Of a stretch of DNA of 64,000 nt, positions 44,211 to 52,282 are shown piece by piece; position 1 is the stretch's first letter; each line of letters starts with the position of its first letter. The stretch covers positions 1,302,001 to 1,366,000 of the forward strand of contig NZ_CP059987.1 of assembly GCF_014483895.1 (NCBI RefSeq). The letters run 5' to 3'. The notes beneath the pieces were generated by a model that was given only the letters and a program-made list of their open reading frames with translations, searched no databases and was not told where the DNA came from. The DNA is from Protaetiibacter sp. SSC-01. Lineage in GTDB: Bacteria; Actinomycetota; Actinomycetes; Actinomycetales; Microbacteriaceae. The translations under genes were made by a program, and so were the position numbers.

Positions 44211-44704
44211 CAGGTGCGCCGCATCCGGATGCGCGCGAGGCCGGGCGCCACGAACCACGCGCAGATGCCGAGCACGAGCACGGCCGCGCCCGCGATGAAG
44301 CCGATGCCGTGCCCGACGACCATGTCGAAGATGAGCACCGCGGTGCCCGAGAGCGTCACGAGCACGGCCGCGAGGGTCGCGATGAGCAGCACGTTCGCCG
44401 TCGCGACGATGTGCTTCTTGGCGCGCTGACGGAAGAGGGTGCGGTGCAGGCTCACGGGTGCGATGGCGAGGATCGTCGCGAGCGCAGCGAAGCTCACGAG
44501 CACGAGGTACACCGTGAGCTGGTAGCCGTCGAGGTCCTCGAAGCGCTGCTGGAAGGCGATCGCGAGCAGGAAACCCGTGAGGATCTGCGTGCCGGTCTGC
44601 ACGACGCGGGTCTCCTGCAGGATGTCGTTCCAGTTGCGGTCGAGGCGCTCCGTCTCGGTCTCCTCGCGCCCGTCTCCCGGCATGGCGTCGTCGTCTAGGG
44701 CCAT
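44210..44704 (-). CDS. Four-TM membrane protein, DUF6328-like
   Basis: A 164-residue protein from ATG 44704; ATG near 44683 (MPGDGREE) is possible. A cytoplasmic N-terminus (DRNWNDILQETRVVQTGTQI) precedes four helices: about 38-55, 64-86, 99-120 and 128-152. The motif NDILQETRVVQTGTQILTGF is characteristic of the DUF6328 family as I recall it. It is directly coupled to the BrkB-like gene. Confidence 0.8.
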   Translation of the reverse strand: MALDDDAMPGDGREETETERLDRNWNDILQETRVVQTGTQILTGFLLAIAFQQRFEDLDGYQLTVYLVLVSFAALATILAIAPVSLHRTLFRQRAKKHIVATANVLLIATLAAVLVTLSGTAVLIFDMVVGHGIGFIAGAAVLVLGICAWFVAPGLARIRMRRT

Positions 44705-44732
44705 GGCGGCATGCTACGGCTATCGTGTTCGC

Positions 44733-45650
44733 GTGACCGCCCCGTTGCCCGACCCTGCGGCGGATGCTAGCGCCGCCGCAGCAGCCGATCCCGTCGCGCT
44801 CGACGCCGCCATCGGCCCGACCGACTGGGCCGCTCCCGTGCCCGGTTCCGTGCGGTCGGTGTTCGAGGCCCCGAGCGGTCCGCTCGCCGTCGTGTCGCTC
44901 GGCGACCCGTCGCATCCGCGCGTGCTCCTCGCCCCCGGGGCGACCGGGTCGAAGGAGGACTTCGCGCTCATGCTGCCCCTGCTCGCGGAGGCGGGCTACT
45001 ACGTGCAGGCCTACGACCTCGCGGGCAACTACGAGTCGGCCTCGGCCGGTCCGCCCCGCGGCGGCCACTACGACTACCCGCTCTTCACGGCCGACCTCGA
45101 GGCGCTGCTCGAGTCGGGCGGCCCCGCGCACCTGCTCGGGTACTCGTTCGCGGGCATCGTCGCGCAGCTCGTGACCGCCCGCCGCCCCGAGCTCGTGCGC
45201 TCGCTCACCCTCCTCACGACGCCGCCCGACGCGGGCAACTCCTATCGCCACGTCAAGCGGATCGGCTGGATCTCGCACCTCGTGACGCCGCGGCAGGGCG
45301 CCGGCCTCATGATCTGGGGCATCGGGTCGAACCTCAACAAGGTCGACGCGTCGCGCCTCGCCTTCGTCATAGGCCGCTTCGACCTCACGCGCCGCGAGTG
45401 CATCGACGACATCGTGGGGCTCATGAAGGCCGCGCCGGATGTCGCCGAGCGCGTTCGCGCATCCGGCGTGCCCGTGCTCGTGGCGACGAGCGAGCACGAC
45501 CTGTGGCCCGTCGAACGCTACGCGCTGCACGCCGAGCGGCTCGGGGCGCGGATGGCCGTCTACCGCACCGGCCACAGCCCGTGCGAGACGACGCCGCACC
45601 AGCTCGTGCGCGACATGCTGCGCCTCTACCGCGACGCCGAGGGGCGCTGA
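44733..45650 (+). CDS. Alpha/beta hydrolase
   Basis: A soluble hydrolase of 305 residues from GTG 44733. The nucleophile elbow is LLGYSFAGIVAQLV (Ser about residue 138). The oxyanion region is LLAPGATGSKEDF, the acid is probably Asp in VATSEHDLWPVERY (about 256), and the catalytic His is in TGHSPCETTP (about 279). The Ala-rich first 40 residues look unstructured. It resembles general serine esterases, lipases or haloperoxidase-type enzymes. The substrate is unknown. Confidence 0.88.
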   Translation: MTAPLPDPAADASAAAAADPVALDAAIGPTDWAAPVPGSVRSVFEAPSGPLAVVSLGDPSHPRVLLAPGATGSKEDFALMLPLLAEAGYYVQAYDLAGNYESASAGPPRGGHYDYPLFTADLEALLESGGPAHLLGYSFAGIVAQLVTARRPELVRSLTLLTTPPDAGNSYRHVKRIGWISHLVTPRQGAGLMIWGIGSNLNKVDASRLAFVIGRFDLTRRECIDDIVGLMKAAPDVAERVRASGVPVLVATSEHDLWPVERYALHAERLGARMAVYRTGHSPCETTPHQLVRDMLRLYRDAEGR

Positions 45651-45671
45651 GCCTCTGCCTCAGCCTCTGCC

Positions 45672-46427
45672 TCAGCCGCGGCGGATGCGCGCCGGCGGGC
45701 GCTGGGACGCGTTCCAGCGGCGACGCGAGCGCCGACGCGCCCACGGCGTCTCGTGGTCGCGCAGCGTCGGCACGACCCAGCTGACGCGGCGCTTGAGGCC
45801 CGCAAACGTCGCGAACGGCCGCGCCGACACCTGCACGCGGAACTGCGCGTCGTAGACGACGCGCATCCACGGCTTGATGTGGAGGCTCAGGTCGAGGTCG
45901 TCGTGGATCTCGCGCGTGTTGCGGTGCACCTCGGTCGCGAGCTCCTCCCACACCTCGCGACGCATGACGAAGTTCGAGCCGAAGATCGGCGGGTGGCCGA
46001 GGTAGGGCGTGAGGGCGACGAGCATGCCGCCGAGGTAGATGACGCGGCCGAGCGTGTGCACGAGCGGCGTCGCGCCGTAGAAGTCGCCGATGCCGGTGAG
46101 CACCCCGAGCTCGGCCTCGCGCTCGAAGCGCTCGACGGCGTGCTGGATCCAGTCGGCGGGCGGCACGCTGTCGGCGTCGAGCCGCGCGATGAGCTCGCCC
46201 ACGGCGGCGTCGTAGCCCGCCGAGGCGGCCTGCGGGATGCCGGGCTCCGCCTCGAAGACGACCCGCGCCCCCGCGGCACGCGCCACGAGCGCGGTCGTGT
46301 CCCAGCTGCCGTTGTCGACGACGACGACCTCGTCGGCGGGGCGCGTCTGCGCCGCGAGCGCCTCGAGACAGGCGGCGAGCATCTCAGCGTCGTTGCGGGC
46401 CGGGATGACCACGGAGATCGTCGTCAC
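45672..46427 (-). CDS. Family 2 glycosyltransferase
   Basis: A 251-residue GT2 enzyme transferring a sugar from a nucleotide sugar. Motifs are ISVVIPARNDAEML (start), VVVVDNGSWDTTALV, and ARLDADSVPPADWI (DxD-like, about residue 100), then FGSNFVMRREVWEEL and EIHDDLDLSLHI (acceptor-side acidic motif). No membrane helix is evident apart from one weak hydrophobic segment around 135-155. GTG 46427 is taken as start. It is 10 bases after the AlkA-like gene in the same direction. Confidence 0.88.
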   Translation of the reverse strand: MTTISVVIPARNDAEMLAACLEALAAQTRPADEVVVVDNGSWDTTALVARAAGARVVFEAEPGIPQAASAGYDAAVGELIARLDADSVPPADWIQHAVERFEREAELGVLTGIGDFYGATPLVHTLGRVIYLGGMLVALTPYLGHPPIFGSNFVMRREVWEELATEVHRNTREIHDDLDLSLHIKPWMRVVYDAQFRVQVSARPFATFAGLKRRVSWVVPTLRDHETPWARRRSRRRWNASQRPPARIRRG

Positions 46428-46437
46428 GGCTGACAGA

Positions 46438-47910
46438 TTACGCCCGGCGGGCGCTCGCGCGCGCGGGCCGCGCCCGCCACAGGTGCAGTGCCGCGTAGCT
46501 GCGCCACGGTGACCACCGCACGGCGTGCCGCGCGAGGCCCGTCCGGTCGTCGGGGAGCCCGAGCGCGGCGGCGCTCTGGCGGATGACGAGGTCGTCGACG
46601 GGCAGCACGTCGGGGGCGCCGAGCGAGCGCATCGCGAGGTAGTCGGCGGTCCAGGGCCCGATGCCGCGCTGGGCGAGCAGGGCGGCGCGGAAGTCGGCAA
46701 GCGGCATGCCGATGTCGAGCACGAGGCGGCCCTCGGCGAGCGCCTCCGCGACGCCCACGATCGCGTCGATACGGCTCGCGGGGCCGCGCAGCACCTCGCG
46801 TCCGCGCGCTGCGATCGTCTCGGCGCTCGGGAACGCGCCGCCGCCGAGGTCGGCGACGAGCCGGCCGAGCGTCGTGCGGGCCGAGGCGACCGAGATCTGC
46901 TGGCCCACGAGGGCGCGGAAGAGCGCCTCCGCCGGGTCGAAGGAGCCCGCGATGCGGATGCCGGGGATCGCCGCCGCGAGCGGCGCGAGCACGGGGTCGG
47001 CGCCGAGTGCGTCGTCGATCGCGACGGCGTCGGCGTCGAGGTCGAAGGCGCGACGGATGCGCGAGACCGCGACCCCGACATCCGCGAGCCGCGCGAGCCG
47101 CACGGTCGCGCGCAGCCCCGAGCGCTCGCGGTCGGCGCGCACCTCGATCGTCGCGGGCCCGCCGGGCAGGGCGAGCGGACGCGTGAACGAGGTGTCGTCG
47201 CCGTGCTCGAGCCCGGGCACGGCGTGGTCGGCGAAGAAACGGAAGAGGCCCGCCGTGTCGAGCGGTGCGCGCGCCGCGAGGTGGAGCGTGAGCGCGCCGC
47301 CCGCCGCATCCGGGTCGACGGCCGCCCCCGCGCGCCCGCGACGGCTCAGCGCGCGCAGCTCGCTCGGCGTCGCACGGTACACGGCGGCGATCGTGTCGTT
47401 GAACTGGCGGAGGCTGCCGAAGCCCGCCGCGAACGCGATGTCGGCGATGGGCAGCTCGGTCGAGGCGAGCAGCGTGCGGGCAGTCTGGGCGCGGTGCGCG
47501 CGGGCGAGGGCGAGGGGACCTGCGCCGAGCTCCGTCGTGAGCACGCGCGTGAGGTGGCGGCTCGAGTAGCCGAGGCGGCGGGCAAGCCCCTCGACCCCCT
47601 CGCGCTCGACGACCCCGTCCTCGACGAGGCGCATCGCGCGGGCAGCGAGGTCGTCGCGCAGGTTCCAGTCGGGGGAGCCGGGGATCGCGTCGGGCTGGCA
47701 GCGCTTGCACGCGCGGAGCCCGGCCTCGTGGGCGGCCGCGGCCGTGCGGTAGAAGGTCACGTTGCCGGGCTTGGGCGTGACGGCGGGGCAGCTCGGGCGG
47801 CAGTAGATGCCCGTCGAATGCACCCCCGCGATGAACTGGCCGTCGAAGCGCGAGTCGCGCGAAGCGAGCGCGCGGTAGCGCGTGTCGAACAGCGTCTGCT
47901 CCTCACCCAT
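46438..47910 (-). CDS. Ada/AlkA fusion: AraC-type regulator with DNA-3-methyladenine glycosylase
   Basis: A 490-residue alkylation-response protein. Residues about 5-75 are the Ada zinc/phosphotriester domain (STGIYCRPSCPAV and ACKRCQPD; four Cys). Residues about 85-180 are an AraC-type DNA-binding domain (GLARRLGYSSRHLTRVL, AAGFGSLRQFNDTI). Residues about 195-480 are AlkA-type HhH-GPD glycosylase (ALVGQQISVASARTTLGRL; GIGPWTADYLAMRSLGAPDV with the catalytic Asp downstream in LPVDDLVI or its equivalent). There is no Ada C-terminal methyltransferase. The arrangement is common in actinobacteria and combines sensing and base excision. Confidence 0.93.
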   Translation of the reverse strand: MGEEQTLFDTRYRALASRDSRFDGQFIAGVHSTGIYCRPSCPAVTPKPGNVTFYRTAAAAHEAGLRACKRCQPDAIPGSPDWNLRDDLAARAMRLVEDGVVEREGVEGLARRLGYSSRHLTRVLTTELGAGPLALARAHRAQTARTLLASTELPIADIAFAAGFGSLRQFNDTIAAVYRATPSELRALSRRGRAGAAVDPDAAGGALTLHLAARAPLDTAGLFRFFADHAVPGLEHGDDTSFTRPLALPGGPATIEVRADRERSGLRATVRLARLADVGVAVSRIRRAFDLDADAVAIDDALGADPVLAPLAAAIPGIRIAGSFDPAEALFRALVGQQISVASARTTLGRLVADLGGGAFPSAETIAARGREVLRGPASRIDAIVGVAEALAEGRLVLDIGMPLADFRAALLAQRGIGPWTADYLAMRSLGAPDVLPVDDLVIRQSAAALGLPDDRTGLARHAVRWSPWRSYAALHLWRARPARASARRA

Positions 47911-47985
47911 GCCTTCACCCTCGCACGCGCCGGCGACATCGACTCGCGGTTTTCGGACACAAGCTCCCGGGGCGGCCACCACCCG

Positions 47986-48030
47986 GGTGGTCGAGGAGCG
48001 CCACCGCAGGCGACGCGTCTCGAGACCATC
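47986..48030. repeat. REP-like palindrome, copy 2 of the GGTGGTCGAG family
   Basis: This 45-base copy differs from 13646-13690 at two positions (CCACC for CCGCC in the centre and CATC for CACC at the end). It lies in the 140-bp divergent spacer between the Ada-AlkA gene and the FAD-linked oxidase gene, ending 20 bases before the oxidase start. It could influence the 5' region of that mRNA. Confidence 0.85.
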
Positions 48031-48050
48031 GACCCGGCTAGCCTCGAACC

Positions 48051-49406
48051 GTGCTGGACGAACTGCGAGCCGAGCTCGGCGAGGCCCTCGTGACCGCCCC
48101 CGCGGCGCTCGACGCCCTGCGCGCCGACAAGTCGGGACGCGTGTCGGCATCCGCGCCCCTCGCGCTCGTCGAGGCGCGCGAGCTCGCCCACGTGCAGGCC
48201 GCGCTGCGCTGGGCGAGCCGCCACGGCGTACCGGTCGTGCCGCGCGGCGCCGGCACGGGTCTCGCGGGCGGCGCGATCGCGGAGCAGGGCGAGCTCGTCG
48301 TGTCGACGGCGCGCATGAACCGCATCCTCGAGATCTCGCCCGACGACGAGCTCGCCGTCGTCGAGGCGGGGGTCGTCAACGCCGACCTCAACACGGCGCT
48401 CGCCGCTCACGGCCTCTGGTATGCACCCGACCCTGCGAGCCGCGCCATCTCGACGATCGGCGGCAACATCGCGACGAACGCCGGCGGGCTCATGTGCGTC
48501 AAGTACGGTGTCACGCGCGAGGCCGTGCTCGGGCTCAAGCTCGTGCTCGCCGACGGCCGCCTCCTCGAGCTCGGGCACCGCACGGTCAAGGGCGTCACGG
48601 GCTACGACCTCACGGCCCTCGTGATCGGCTCCGAGGGCACCCTCGGCATCGTCGTCGAGGCGACCCTGCGGCTGCGTCCGCTCGCGCGCGGCGAGGTCGT
48701 CACGGTGAGCGCCGCGTTCCCCGACGTCGAGAGCGCCGCGCGCGCCTCCGCTGCCATCACGGCATCCGGTGTGCGCCCCGCCGCGCTCGAGCTGCTCGAC
48801 GCCTCCGCGACCGCCGCGATCGGCGAGTACCTGGGCATCGAGCTCGCGGGCACTCAGCTCCTCGTGCAGACAGACGGCGCGTCCGCGGGGGAGGAGGCGG
48901 ATGCCGTGGCCGCGCTCATCGCGGAGCACGGCGGCGTCGCGCGTCGCGCCGCCGACGCGGCCGAGGGCGAGCGCCTCTTCGCGGTGCGTCGCGCCTTCCA
49001 CCCCGCGATGGAGCGTCTGGGCGCCGTGCTCATCGAGGACGTCGCCGTGCCGCGCACCGCCCTGCCGGCCATGTTCGCGGCGATCGGGGACATCGAGCGG
49101 CGGTACGGCATCCGGATCCCGACGGTCGCCCATGCGGGCGACGGCAACCTGCACCCCAACTTCGTCGTCCCGGACGCGGGCGCGGGCGGGCACCTCGAGG
49201 TGCCCGACCACGTGTGGGCGGCCGCCGACGAAATGTTCCGCGCGTGCCTGCGCCTCGGCGGCACCCTCACGGGCGAGCACGGCGTCGGCACCCTCAAGCG
49301 ACGCTGGCTGCGGGAGGAGCTCGGCGACGACGGGTTCGAGCTGCAGCGCCGCATCAAGGCCGTCTTCGACCCCGCGGGCATCATGAACCCCGGCAAGGTG
49401 TTCTGA
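48051..49406 (+). CDS. FAD-linked oxidase, GlcD/D-lactate dehydrogenase-like
   Basis: A 451-residue vanillyl-alcohol-oxidase-fold flavoenzyme. The FAD-binding domain shows PVVPRGAGTGLAGGAI (about residue 63) and AISTIGGNIATNAGGLMCVK (about 133), then GYDLTALVIGSEGTLGI. The C-terminal substrate domain contains IPTVAHAGDGNLHPNFV and GGTLTGEHGVGTLKRRWL. This pattern fits glycolate oxidase GlcD or FAD-dependent D-lactate dehydrogenase; D-2-hydroxyacids are the likely substrates. No GlcE/GlcF partners adjoin. GTG 48051 is the start. Confidence 0.9.
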   Translation: MLDELRAELGEALVTAPAALDALRADKSGRVSASAPLALVEARELAHVQAALRWASRHGVPVVPRGAGTGLAGGAIAEQGELVVSTARMNRILEISPDDELAVVEAGVVNADLNTALAAHGLWYAPDPASRAISTIGGNIATNAGGLMCVKYGVTREAVLGLKLVLADGRLLELGHRTVKGVTGYDLTALVIGSEGTLGIVVEATLRLRPLARGEVVTVSAAFPDVESAARASAAITASGVRPAALELLDASATAAIGEYLGIELAGTQLLVQTDGASAGEEADAVAALIAEHGGVARRAADAAEGERLFAVRRAFHPAMERLGAVLIEDVAVPRTALPAMFAAIGDIERRYGIRIPTVAHAGDGNLHPNFVVPDAGAGGHLEVPDHVWAAADEMFRACLRLGGTLTGEHGVGTLKRRWLREELGDDGFELQRRIKAVFDPAGIMNPGKVF

Positions 49407-49475
49407 GCACTCGCAGGGTGCTCACAGCCTGCGCTCGGGAATGATCCGGCCCCGGGGGATGTTGTAGCAGTCGAT

Positions 49476-50030
49476 ATGACTACGCGCCTCGCCGTCCCGC
49501 GCCCGACCACGGGCGTCCTCCGCCTGCGCCCGACCCTCCGGGGCCGGGGCTTCGTCGTCGGCACCGTGGATGCCGCCGGACCCGACACCAACGGCTTCGC
49601 ACCCCGCGATCGCGTCGCCTGGCGCGACTCGGGCGAGGAGCTGGGTGAGCTCGTGCTGCGCCCGCAGCGCGACGTGCTCGGCGTGCCGCGCTGGATCACC
49701 GACGAGCAGGTCGTCTCGTACCTCGGCCCGGGACTCGTCGCACGAGCCCTCGTCCGCACGCGCCCGTTCAGCCGCGGCGACGGCGTGCGCGTCGTCTCGC
49801 AGGAGCCCATCGTGGCCGAGATGACCGCCGCGTGGGCTCGCTCGCTCGGCGCCCGCATCGTCGACGGCGAGGGCGACCTCGCCATCCATGACGACCTCCG
49901 CGCCCGTCGCGCGGTGCTCGCGGGCCACGGCAAGCTCGCCGAGGCCGCCGTCGAGGTCTTCCAGGCGATCCGACGCGGCGTGTTCGACGAGGTGCCTCCC
50001 GTCGACACGTCGTCCGCCGTCGCAGCCTGA
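49476..50030 (+). CDS. Short medium-chain dehydrogenase-like protein
   Basis: A 184-residue protein. Parts resemble the N-terminal and cofactor-adjacent regions of quinone-oxidoreductase/zinc-alcohol-dehydrogenase proteins: FAPRDRVAWRDSGEELGELV, GVPRWITDEQVVSYLGPGLV and MTAAWARSLGARIVDGEG. No Rossmann GxGxxG and no zinc ligands are visible, and the length is about half that of the family. The likeness is weak. It could be a degenerate relative or an unrelated small enzyme. Confidence 0.6.
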   Translation: MTTRLAVPRPTTGVLRLRPTLRGRGFVVGTVDAAGPDTNGFAPRDRVAWRDSGEELGELVLRPQRDVLGVPRWITDEQVVSYLGPGLVARALVRTRPFSRGDGVRVVSQEPIVAEMTAAWARSLGARIVDGEGDLAIHDDLRARRAVLAGHGKLAEAAVEVFQAIRRGVFDEVPPVDTSSAVAA

Positions 50031-50064
50031 CGTCGCGGGCCGAGGTGCGTCCTAGGCTGGGCGC

Positions 50065-50610
50065 ATGACCTTCCTGCCCATGTCCGAGGACGCGGAGCTC
50101 TCCGCGGAGGCCCTCGCCGCGGCCGAGCGCCAGGTCGAACTGCACGGCGGCCGCATCACCAACATGAAGCGCACGCTGCTCGGCCACGTGCCGAGCTTCG
50201 ACGCCTACATGGAGTGGTACACGCTCAAGGACGAGCTCGAGCCGTACATCGGCGAGCGCGCCGTGTCGCTCTTCTCCTACGCGATCTCGGATGCCAACGA
50301 CTGCCTCGTGTGCTCGGTGTTCTTCCGCCGCATCCTCATCGAGTCGGGCGACGACCCCGACAACCCCCAGGTCACCGAGACCGAGCAGCTGCTGCTCGAG
50401 TGGGGGCGCATGATCGCGACCGAACCCAACAACATCCCCGCGGAGTTCCGCGCGCGGCTCGAGCAGGCCTTCTCGCCCAAGCTGCGCCTCATCCTCGTGG
50501 CCTTCGCGGGGCTCATGGTCGCGACGAACCTCTTCAACACGGTAGGCCGCGTGCCGCTCGACGAGGTGCTCTACGACTTCCGCAAGCCCGGGGACACGCG
50601 TGTCGACTGA
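50065..50610 (+). CDS. AhpD/carboxymuconolactone decarboxylase-like protein
   Basis: A 181-residue helical protein. The segment FSYAISDANDCLVCSVFFRR (about residues 75-94) has the Cys-x-x-Cys and preceding acidic residue of the AhpD-like fold, whose members reduce peroxiredoxins or decarboxylate muconolactones. The second half is helical (EQLLLEWGRMIATEPNNIP). The exact role is unknown. The stop overlaps the start of the next SDR gene by 11 bases, so the two are cotranslated and may act on the same substrate. Confidence 0.7.
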   Translation: MTFLPMSEDAELSAEALAAAERQVELHGGRITNMKRTLLGHVPSFDAYMEWYTLKDELEPYIGERAVSLFSYAISDANDCLVCSVFFRRILIESGDDPDNPQVTETEQLLLEWGRMIATEPNNIPAEFRARLEQAFSPKLRLILVAFAGLMVATNLFNTVGRVPLDEVLYDFRKPGDTRVD

Positions 50611-51415
50611 GCGTCCGCTCGCGGGACGCACGGCCCTCGTGACGGGCGCCGCGCACGGGCAGGGTCGCGCGATCGCGCTCGCCCTCGCCGAGGACGGCGC
50701 GAACGTCGTGGCGCTCGACGTGGGCGCGCAGCTCGAGTACCCCGCGTACGCGCAGGGCACGACGGCCGAGCTCGAGGAGCTCGTCGTCGCGATCGGCGAG
50801 GCGGGCGGCCGCGCCATCCCCGCCCTCGCCGACGTGCGCGACGCGGATGCCGTGCAGCGGGCCGTGGACGCGGCCGTCGCGGAGTTCGGCGGCATCGACA
50901 TCCTCGTCAACAACGCGGGCATCGTCGCCTACGCCGAACTCGAGTCGATGACCGACGCCGAGTGGGACGCGATGATCGGCATCAACCTCACGGGTCCGTT
51001 CGTCGTCGCGCGCGCGGCCGTGCCCCACCTCAAGCGCTCGGAGCACGGCGTCATCGTCAACAACTCGAGCGTCATGGGGCTGCGCGGCGGCAACCGCCTC
51101 TCGCACTACGTCGCCTCGAAGCACGGCCTCACGGGCCTCACGAAGGCGTGGGCGATCGAGCTCGCGCCGTTCGGCGTGCGCGTCGTGTCGATCCACCCGA
51201 CGGGCGTCGACACACCCATGAACGACGGGCTCGCGGCGATGGAGGGCGCGACGCCGCAGGAGATCGCGGAGCGCAGCGCCGGCAACCTGCTGCCCGGCGT
51301 GCCGTGGATCGAGACCTCGGACGTCGCAGAGCTCGTGCGCTACCTCGTGAGCGACCGCGCCCGCTACGTCACGGGCGCGCAGTACACGCTCGATGCGGGT
51401 CTTCTCACGCGTTAG
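50600..51415 (+). CDS. SDR oxidoreductase, probably mycofactocin-coupled
   Basis: A 271-residue short-chain dehydrogenase. The cofactor motif is ALVTGAAHGQGRAIALAL (about residue 12; the HGQGRA form is typical of the mycofactocin-associated subgroup), followed by VVALDVGAQLEYPAY with its usual insertion. Later come ILVNNAGIV, SSVMGLRGGNRLSHYVASKH (Tyr-x-x-x-Lys) and PTGVDTPMNDG. The mycofactocin subgroup holds its NAD tightly and passes electrons to mycofactocin. No mycofactocin synthesis genes are in the window. GTG 50600 overlaps the AhpD-like gene. Confidence 0.85.
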   Translation: MSTERPLAGRTALVTGAAHGQGRAIALALAEDGANVVALDVGAQLEYPAYAQGTTAELEELVVAIGEAGGRAIPALADVRDADAVQRAVDAAVAEFGGIDILVNNAGIVAYAELESMTDAEWDAMIGINLTGPFVVARAAVPHLKRSEHGVIVNNSSVMGLRGGNRLSHYVASKHGLTGLTKAWAIELAPFGVRVVSIHPTGVDTPMNDGLAAMEGATPQEIAERSAGNLLPGVPWIETSDVAELVRYLVSDRARYVTGAQYTLDAGLLTR

Positions 51416-51466
51416 GCCAAACGCTGGCGCGTTTGCCGTGCCGCGCCAGCTATCTCTGCCGCCCGA
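51416..51466. repeat. Repeat unit related to the 14694-14897 element, with terminator-like hairpin
   Basis: It starts at GGCCAAACGCTGGCGCG and ends in ATCTCTGCCGCCCGA, matching the reverse complement of 14845-14899 in order. GCTGGCGCG (51423-51431) pairs perfectly with CGCGCCAGC (51442-51450). Directly after the SDR stop, it probably ends that transcript. Confidence 0.65.
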
Positions 51467-51504
51467 CGCGAAGGGCTGCTGCGTGTGACCGCTCGGTGAG
51501 TTGG

Positions 51505-51555
51505 GGTCAGGGTGACCTGAAGTGATAGGATGCTCCTGTTCGGGTCATTCTGACC
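51505..51555 (+). promoter_or_regulatory. NAD operon promoter with two GGTCA-N3-TGACC operators
   Basis: GGTCA-ggg-TGACC (51505-51517) and GGTCA-ttc-TGACC (51543-51555) are perfect 13-base inverted repeats 38 bases apart. Between them TAGGAT (51526-51531) is a plausible -10, so the first site covers the -35/spacer and the second the start of the transcript. They are ideal for binding by the NrtR-like product of the first gene. Confidence 0.8.
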
Positions 51556-51570
51556 TTTACCGGAGTCCCC

Positions 51571-52254
51571 ATGAGCACAGGCATCGACCTCGCGGTCTCG
51601 ACCGTGATCTTCGCCCTGCGCCCGGACTCCGCCGGCACGCTCGTTCTCTCGATCCCGCTCGTGCGCCGCACCCGCGACCCGTTCGAAGGCCTGTGGGCGC
51701 TGCCGGGCGGCGCCGCGGATGCGGGGGAGAGCCTCGCCGACACCGCCGCCCGCAAGCTCGCCGAGACGACGGGCGTGACCCCTGCCTACCTCGAGCAGCT
51801 CTACTGCTTCGGCGAGCCCGACCGCTCACCGTCGGGCCGCGTCGTCTCGGTCGTCTACTGGGCCCTCGTGCGCGGCGACGAGGTCGAGCTCGTGACCGAC
51901 GACAACGTCGCGTGGTTCCCCGCCGACGAGCTCCCGCAGCTCGCCTTCGACCACAACCTCATCGTCGAGTACGCGCTGTGGCGCCTGCGCACGAAGCTCG
52001 AGTACTCGCGCATCGCACACGCCTTTCTGGGCCCCACCTTCACGCTGACCCAGTTGCGCCAGGTGCACGAGATCGTGCTGCAGAAGCCCCTCGACCCCGC
52101 CAACTTCCGACGCCAGATCGAGGCGAGCCGCGTGCTCGTGCCGACCGGCGAGCACGTCACGGGCGGGCGGCACCGACCGCCGCGCCTCTACCGCTACGAC
52201 GCATCCGTCGAGCTGGTCGACAACGGCCCGCTCACCTCGGCCGGCGTCCGCTGA
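51571..52254 (+). CDS. nrtR: NrtR-like Nudix transcriptional regulator of NAD synthesis
   Basis: A 227-residue protein with an N-terminal Nudix domain (residues about 8-135) and a C-terminal winged-helix region (about 145-220; FTLTQLRQVHEIVLQKPLD). The Nudix box GGAADAGESLADTAARKLAE ends KLAETTG instead of RELxEExG. Loss of the metal-binding Glu pair indicates a sensor rather than a hydrolase, as in NrtR, which binds ADP-ribose. It is the first gene before nadABC, with operator repeats upstream, so autoregulation and repression of NAD synthesis are likely. Confidence 0.88.
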   Translation: MSTGIDLAVSTVIFALRPDSAGTLVLSIPLVRRTRDPFEGLWALPGGAADAGESLADTAARKLAETTGVTPAYLEQLYCFGEPDRSPSGRVVSVVYWALVRGDEVELVTDDNVAWFPADELPQLAFDHNLIVEYALWRLRTKLEYSRIAHAFLGPTFTLTQLRQVHEIVLQKPLDPANFRRQIEASRVLVPTGEHVTGGRHRPPRLYRYDASVELVDNGPLTSAGVR

Positions 52255-52282
52255 ACCCCACCACCCGACAGAAAGTACGACC

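Noticed and set aside
45651-45671. GCCTCTGCCTCA repeat after the hydrolase gene
   Set aside because: Only two or three short units between convergent genes; no structure or other copy seen.
48051-49406. glcD as a gene symbol
   Set aside because: No glcE or glcF neighbours, and D-lactate dehydrogenase fits equally well; the symbol was left blank.
49476-50030. Pseudogene of a quinone oxidoreductase
   Set aside because: The frame is intact with normal codon use and a good start; similarity is too weak to call decay.
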